Shown in pieces: positions 33,659 through 37,093 of a stretch of 37,093 nt of DNA. The notes under the pieces are model-generated. The model did no database searches, was not told the origin of the DNA, and saw only the letters and a program-made list of their open reading frames with translations. The stretch is taken from contig CAMMVE010000014.1 in assembly GCA_946500265.1 (NCBI GenBank), positions 1 through 37,093 on the forward strand, in the 5' to 3' direction. Position 1 is the stretch's first letter; each line of letters begins with the position of its first letter. The position numbers and the translations under genes were made by a program. Source of the stretch: an uncultured Clostridium sp. (GTDB lineage: Bacteria; Bacillota; Clostridia; TANB77; CAG-508).

Positions 33659-35878
33659 AATAAATAATGTTCCAAATTCCATTTGTAATTAAGCAGATAA
33701 CTACTCCACATACTGTTGGCAGTAAAAATGCTAATACCGACCATTTCCAGCTACCTGTTTCTTTTTTTATAGTCATTAATGTTGTTGTACACGGAAAATG
33801 TAAAAGAGTAAATATCATAACATTTATCGCAGTTAAAAGTGTCCATCCATTTTGTATTAAAATTTGTCCTATTGCAAATGTATTTTCCATATTTACTAAT
33901 GTTCCGCTTCCCATATAGCACATAAGTATAATAGGTAACACTATTTCATTTGCTGGTATTCCTAAAATAAATGCTGTTAAAATATAGCCGTCTAGCCCCA
34001 TAAGTTTTGCAAATGGGTCAAAGAAATTTGCTATATAATTTAAAATACTTATATCTCCTATATTAATATTTGCAAATAACCATATTACAAGTCCAGCAGG
34101 AGCAGCAACCACAATTGCTCTGCCTAATACAAATAATGTTCTATCAAAAATTGATCTTACTAAAACCTGCCCTATCTGTGGTTTTCTATATGGTGGAAGT
34201 TCTAATATGAATGATGAATTTTCTCCCTTTAAAATGGTTTTTGATAATATTTTAGAAATTACCAATGTCATAAATATTCCCAATAATACTACAAAAAGAA
34301 CTGTAATAGTTGCAATTAGTGAAGAGCTTACTCCACTTGATATCGTCGACGTTGCAGCTTCTGCATTTACTGCAACTTCTGTACTATCTATCCCAACATA
34401 ATTTGCAAAGCCTACTCCTCCTATAAATATGCTTGCAATTATTATTAAAAAAGGAAACCTTCCATTACATGGTACAAAAGCATTTGTTAATATTGCTATT
34501 AATTTTTCTCTTGGAGATTCAATAATTCTACATCCGGTTACTCCTGCACTATTACAACCAAATCCCATGCACATAGTAAGTGCTTGCTTTCCGCGAACTA
34601 CCAGCTTTTCTAAATATTTTGTCTAAGTTGAATGCTATACGTGGTAAAAATCCCAAATCTTCAAGTAATGTAAACAATGGAAAAAATATTGCCATTGGTG
34701 GAAGCATTACTGCTATTATCCATGTAAGCGTTTTATATACACCATCAATTAATGTTCCTTTTAACCACTCTGGTGCTCCGAAACTTTCAAAGAAATATAC
34801 TAGTTTTTCTTGAATCCATCCAAAGAACTGAGATAACCATTCTGATGGATAATTAGCTCCAACTATAGTAATCCAAAAAATAAGCCCTAAAAACAAAATC
34901 ATTATTGGTATTCCAAATTTTTTTGAAGTTAAAATTTTATCTATCTTTCTGTCTTTTTCTCTATATTCTTCATCCTTTAATTTTACAGCATCCTTATAAA
35001 CATTCTCACTCATGAAAATAACGCTGGATATCATTTTATCTTTTATATCTTCTCTTTTTATTCCTTGTGAATCTAATATATCTTGAACTTTTTGTTTTTC
35101 ATCATTTAAGTTATTATTATTAATCAATTTAATTTTCAAATTCTTCTGTATTTCATTTAGTATTTTTTCATCTCCATCAATTAATTTAAGGCATACCCAT
35201 CTTGTTTTATTTTTATTATTTTCAGTGAGCAGTCTTGTAACTTTTTTCTCTAAAATATTCACACTTTCTTCAATATATTGTGGATATTTTATTAGTTTTG
35301 GATTTGTCTTAATCTCACCTGTACACACTTTTTCTACTACATCCATTAGTTTGTTTAATGTTTTTTTCTTTCTTGCTATTGTTCCAACAACCGGAACTCC
35401 TAATCTCTTTTCAATTTCTTTAAGATCTATTTCTATTCCTTTTTTCTTTGCTTCATCTAATAAATTCACACACACAACTACTTTATCAGTAATTTCCATT
35501 ATCTGATATACTAAATTCAAATTTCTATCTAATGCAGTAGCATCTACAACAACTATGGTCGCATCAGGATTTCCAAAGCAAATATAATTTCTTGCAATTT
35601 CCTCTTCTTCCGAATTTGACATTATTGAATATGTACCAGGAATATCTACAAGTAAAAACTTTGCTCCTTTGTAATCACATACACCAGAAGCATTTGATAC
35701 TGTTTTTCCGTGTCCAATTTCCTGTATGTTGATGCATTCCAGTTAAACTATTAAATACAGTGGATTTTCCCACATTAGGATTACCAGCAAGTGCAATTGT
35801 ATAATTACATTTTTTCATCATTTCACTTATATTCTTAGTTAAGAGATTTTTTCCTGTAGAAGATTTTGTAAGTCCCAT
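33657..35878 (-). CDS. feoB: Ferrous iron transporter FeoB, interrupted by two +1 frameshifts
   Basis: GTP-dependent Fe(II) importer of the membrane. The N-terminal G domain shows GNPNVGKST (G1), [15 protein letters not shown] (G3) and CVNLLDEA (G4). A linker domain and two Gate segments follow ([18 protein letters not shown], and [17 protein letters not shown] to CNGRFPFLI). It is complete only if one base is skipped twice, once after GNWT (CGG at 35710-35708, then GKTVSNA) and once after AGSS (CGG at 34593-34591, then GKQALTM). With both skips the length is 2,220 coding bases, 739 residues, normal for the family. No other lesion is seen. TAGGAGGATAAT precedes the ATG at 35878. Confidence 0.9.
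34590..34596 (-). other. Putative +1 frameshift site 2 in feoB (TCG C GGA)
   Basis: The incoming codons are TCG (34596-34594) and CGG (34593-34591). Skipping C34593 gives GGA AAG CAA, restoring [14 protein letters not shown]. Staying in frame ends at TAA 12 codons later. Confidence 0.7.
35707..35713 (-). other. Putative +1 frameshift site 1 in feoB (ACA C GGA)
   Basis: The incoming codons are ACA (35713-35711) and CGG (35710-35708). Skipping C35710 gives GGA AAA ACA, restoring GKTVSNASG of the G domain. Staying in frame ends at TGA 10 codons later. Confidence 0.7.
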
Positions 35879-36074
35879 ATTATCCTCCTAATATTTCATA
35901 GTAATATAATATGTGGATTTGTTTTTTTCGTTACAACAACTACATTTATTATTTCTAACACTCCATGCTCATTCTCCACACGCCGTATTATACAATACCC
36001 AATTTGAAAACCATTATCCAGTAACTCAAAATTAATTGTATTTAATTTCGCAATTTATTTTTGTATTATTTTCC

Positions 36075-36103
36075 TTGACTTTTTGAGTTTATTATAATAT
36101 TAT
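36075..36103 (+). promoter_or_regulatory. Sigma-A promoter of rubrerythrin
   Basis: TTGACT (36075-36080), 17-bp spacer, TATTAT (36098-36103). The -10 region overlaps a TTATAAT-containing dyad that only loosely resembles a PerR box. Confidence 0.7.
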
Positions 36104-36138
36104 ATTGGCGAAAGAAATAAATTTAAGGAGGTACTATT

Positions 36139-36672
36139 ATGGAATTAAAAGGATCAAAAACAGAAGCTAATTTAAGAGCTGCTTTCTCTGGAGAATCAGA
36201 GGCAAGAAATAAATATACATATTTTGCAAGTGTTGCAAAAAAAGAAGGATATGAGCAAATAGCTGCTATATTCTTAGAAACAGCAGAAAATGAAAAGGAA
36301 CATGCTAAATTACATTTTAAATACTTAGAAGGAATTGGAGATACAAAATCAAACTTAGCAGATGCTGCTGCTGGAGAAAACTATGAATGGTCAGATATGT
36401 ATCCAAAATTCGCTAAAGAAGCTGAAGAAGAAGGATTCATGGAAATAGCTGCTACATTCAGAGGAATTGCAGAAGTTGAAAAACATCATGAAGAAAGATA
36501 TAAAAAATTATTAGAGAATGTTGAAAATGGTGAAGTTTTCAAAAAAGGAAGCATTGTTGTATGGAAATGTAGAAATTGCGGACATATCCATGTTGGATTA
36601 GAAGCTCCTACAATCTGTCCAGTTTGCAAACATGCTCAAAGCTATTTTGAAGTAAATGCTGAAAATTATTAA
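36139..36672 (+). CDS. rbr: Rubrerythrin
   Basis: Non-haem diiron NADH-peroxidase that protects anaerobes against peroxide. 177 residues. The ferritin-like domain carries the diiron ligands in [29 protein letters not shown] and [20 protein letters not shown]-terminal rubredoxin-like domain has [10 protein letters not shown] and CPVCKHAQ, the Fe(SCys)4 site. TAAGGAGGTACTATT precedes the start. It is a single-gene unit with its own promoter and terminator, a common stress gene of strict anaerobes. Confidence 0.97.
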   Translation: MELKGSKTEANLRAAFSGESEARNKYTYFASVAKKEGYEQIAAIFLETAENEKEHAKLHFKYLEGIGDTKSNLADAAAGENYEWSDMYPKFAKEAEEEGFMEIAATFRGIAEVEKHHEERYKKLLENVENGEVFKKGSIVVWKCRNCGHIHVGLEAPTICPVCKHAQSYFEVNAENY

Positions 36673-36680
36673 TATATTTT

Positions 36681-36740
36681 CTAAAATGGAGCTTATATAT
36701 ATAATCATCAATTACATATATAAACTCCATTTTAGTTTTT
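36681..36740. terminator. Terminator of rubrerythrin (bidirectional)
   Basis: CTAAAATGGAG (36681-36691) and CTCCATTTTAG (36725-36735) form an 11-bp stem extended by an inner TATATAT pairing, followed by TTTTT. It can also serve the convergent gene at the right edge. Confidence 0.88.
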
Positions 36741-36760
36741 AATTTTGAAATTATAAATAC

Positions 36761-37093
36761 CTAGCCCAGTTTTTCTTCTAAGATAGAAATTTTTAATGAA
36801 TCAACATTTCGCTTTTGCTCTAAATCATCAATTCTTTTTTCAAGTTTTTCATAAAAATCATGATTTACTGTAAATGCATCAAATAGTGCAGGTATTTTGT
36901 CAGATACGTTATATTCTATTAACACCAAAGATCTTTGAAAGTCATTAAACATTTCTTGAAATTCTACAAATTTTCTGTTATGCGCATCTAATGTACGATA
37001 TACGTCTTCGAACTTTGCGTCTATCACATCAAATCTACGATATACGTCTTCGAACTTTGCATCTATCATATCAAATCTATGATATACGTCTTC
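36761..37093 (-). CDS. Coiled-coil protein with 14-residue repeats (5' end outside the window)
   Basis: The frame is open to the right window edge, 110 visible residues, so the true start may lie outside. Three 14-residue units of the type FEDVYRRFDVIDAK open the visible part, followed by helical sequence and a C-terminal LEKRIDDLEQKRNVDSLKISILEEKLG heptad region. It is predicted to be an elongated oligomeric coiled coil, cytoplasmic, with no membrane segment. No family is recognised. An internal ATG at 37069 is possible but has no clear ribosome-binding site, because the upstream sequence is itself repeat. Confidence 0.7.
   Translation of the reverse strand, partial: EDVYHRFDMIDAKFEDVYRRFDVIDAKFEDVYRTLDAHNRKFVEFQEMFNDFQRSLVLIEYNVSDKIPALFDAFTVNHDFYEKLEKRIDDLEQKRNVDSLKISILEEKLG
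36996..37093. repeat. Tandem 42-bp units in the coiled-coil gene
   Basis: Units start at 36996, 37038 and 37080 (the last cut by the window edge). The first two are nearly identical over 42 bp. Each encodes two heptads and keeps the frame. Confidence 0.9.

Noticed and set aside
36090..36106. PerR box at the rubrerythrin promoter
   Set aside because: Only the TTATAAT half fits. The other half deviates at several positions, and AT-rich dyads are common in this DNA.
36996..37093. Possible CRISPR array because of regular repeats
   Set aside because: The units are contiguous 42-bp coding repeats without spacers and keep the reading frame.

Overview
This is a low-GC chromosomal segment of a spore-forming member of the Bacillota, most likely class Clostridia. 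The grounds are a strongly AT-rich sequence, Shine-Dalgarno sites of the AGGAGG type before almost every gene, a T-box leader on pheST, a CIRCE-type operator before groES-groEL, a carD-dnaG-rpoD cluster, and two sporulation-linked genes (spore photoproduct lyase splB and ylbJ). The species cannot be named from the window.

Layout. 1-184: 5' part of an unknown gene with an in-frame (CT)9 tract. 348-3139: rimO and a CapA-like membrane-anchored protein. 3383-7554: pheS-pheT behind a Phe-type T-box. 7625-9914: mutS2. 10080-11403: mtaB, read across one +1 frameshift. 11629-13834: groES-groEL with CIRCE and a sigma-A promoter. 14012-18014: a DUF4190 membrane protein, deoD, and an MgtA-type P-ATPase. 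18232-21053: splB, ylbJ and a small Asn/Tyr-rich protein. 21176-27478: a 6.3-kb integrative element in the 3' end of a CAT-anticodon tRNA gene. 27657-28324: a hypothetical gene and a 189-bp inverted-repeat element. 28351-32312: rpoD, dnaG and carD. 32544-33005: dut. 33311-35878: feoA, and convergently feoB, which is read across two +1 frameshifts. 36075-37093: rubrerythrin and a partial coiled-coil protein.

Most striking observation. The two interrupted housekeeping genes (mtaB once, feoB twice) break in the same way. In all three places an in-frame CGG codon occurs where the expected protein has Gly, and skipping its C gives GGT or GGA and restores the conserved reading frame. A by-eye scan of the roughly 30 uninterrupted genes (about 8,700 codons) found no other in-frame CGG. 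This suggests CGG is unassigned or starved in this organism and that ribosomes pass it by a +1 shift. Pseudogenes or a systematic sequencing error remain alternatives.

Second theme. The intergenic gaps are filled by short palindromic elements. Family A (five copies) has GTCGN...N'CGAC ends and a GGGGACAGGTCTC core. Family B (four copies) has TTGRAC...GTYCAA arms and a GGGACACTCC core. A single family C copy has a GGGACACATT core. All share GGGACA, and their arms show compensatory base changes between copies, so pairing seems to be maintained.

The integrative element has a 45-bp direct repeat at its ends, helically phased arm-type repeats inside both ends, a tyrosine integrase, an excisionase inside a four-gene operon that includes two 48-residue proteins, two small XRE-family regulators, and a 454-residue zinc-ribbon protein resembling DUF6076. 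That last gene has a perfect consensus promoter and overlaps int. No relaxase or virion gene is visible. The element separated the tRNA from its own terminator and supplies a replacement at the junction.
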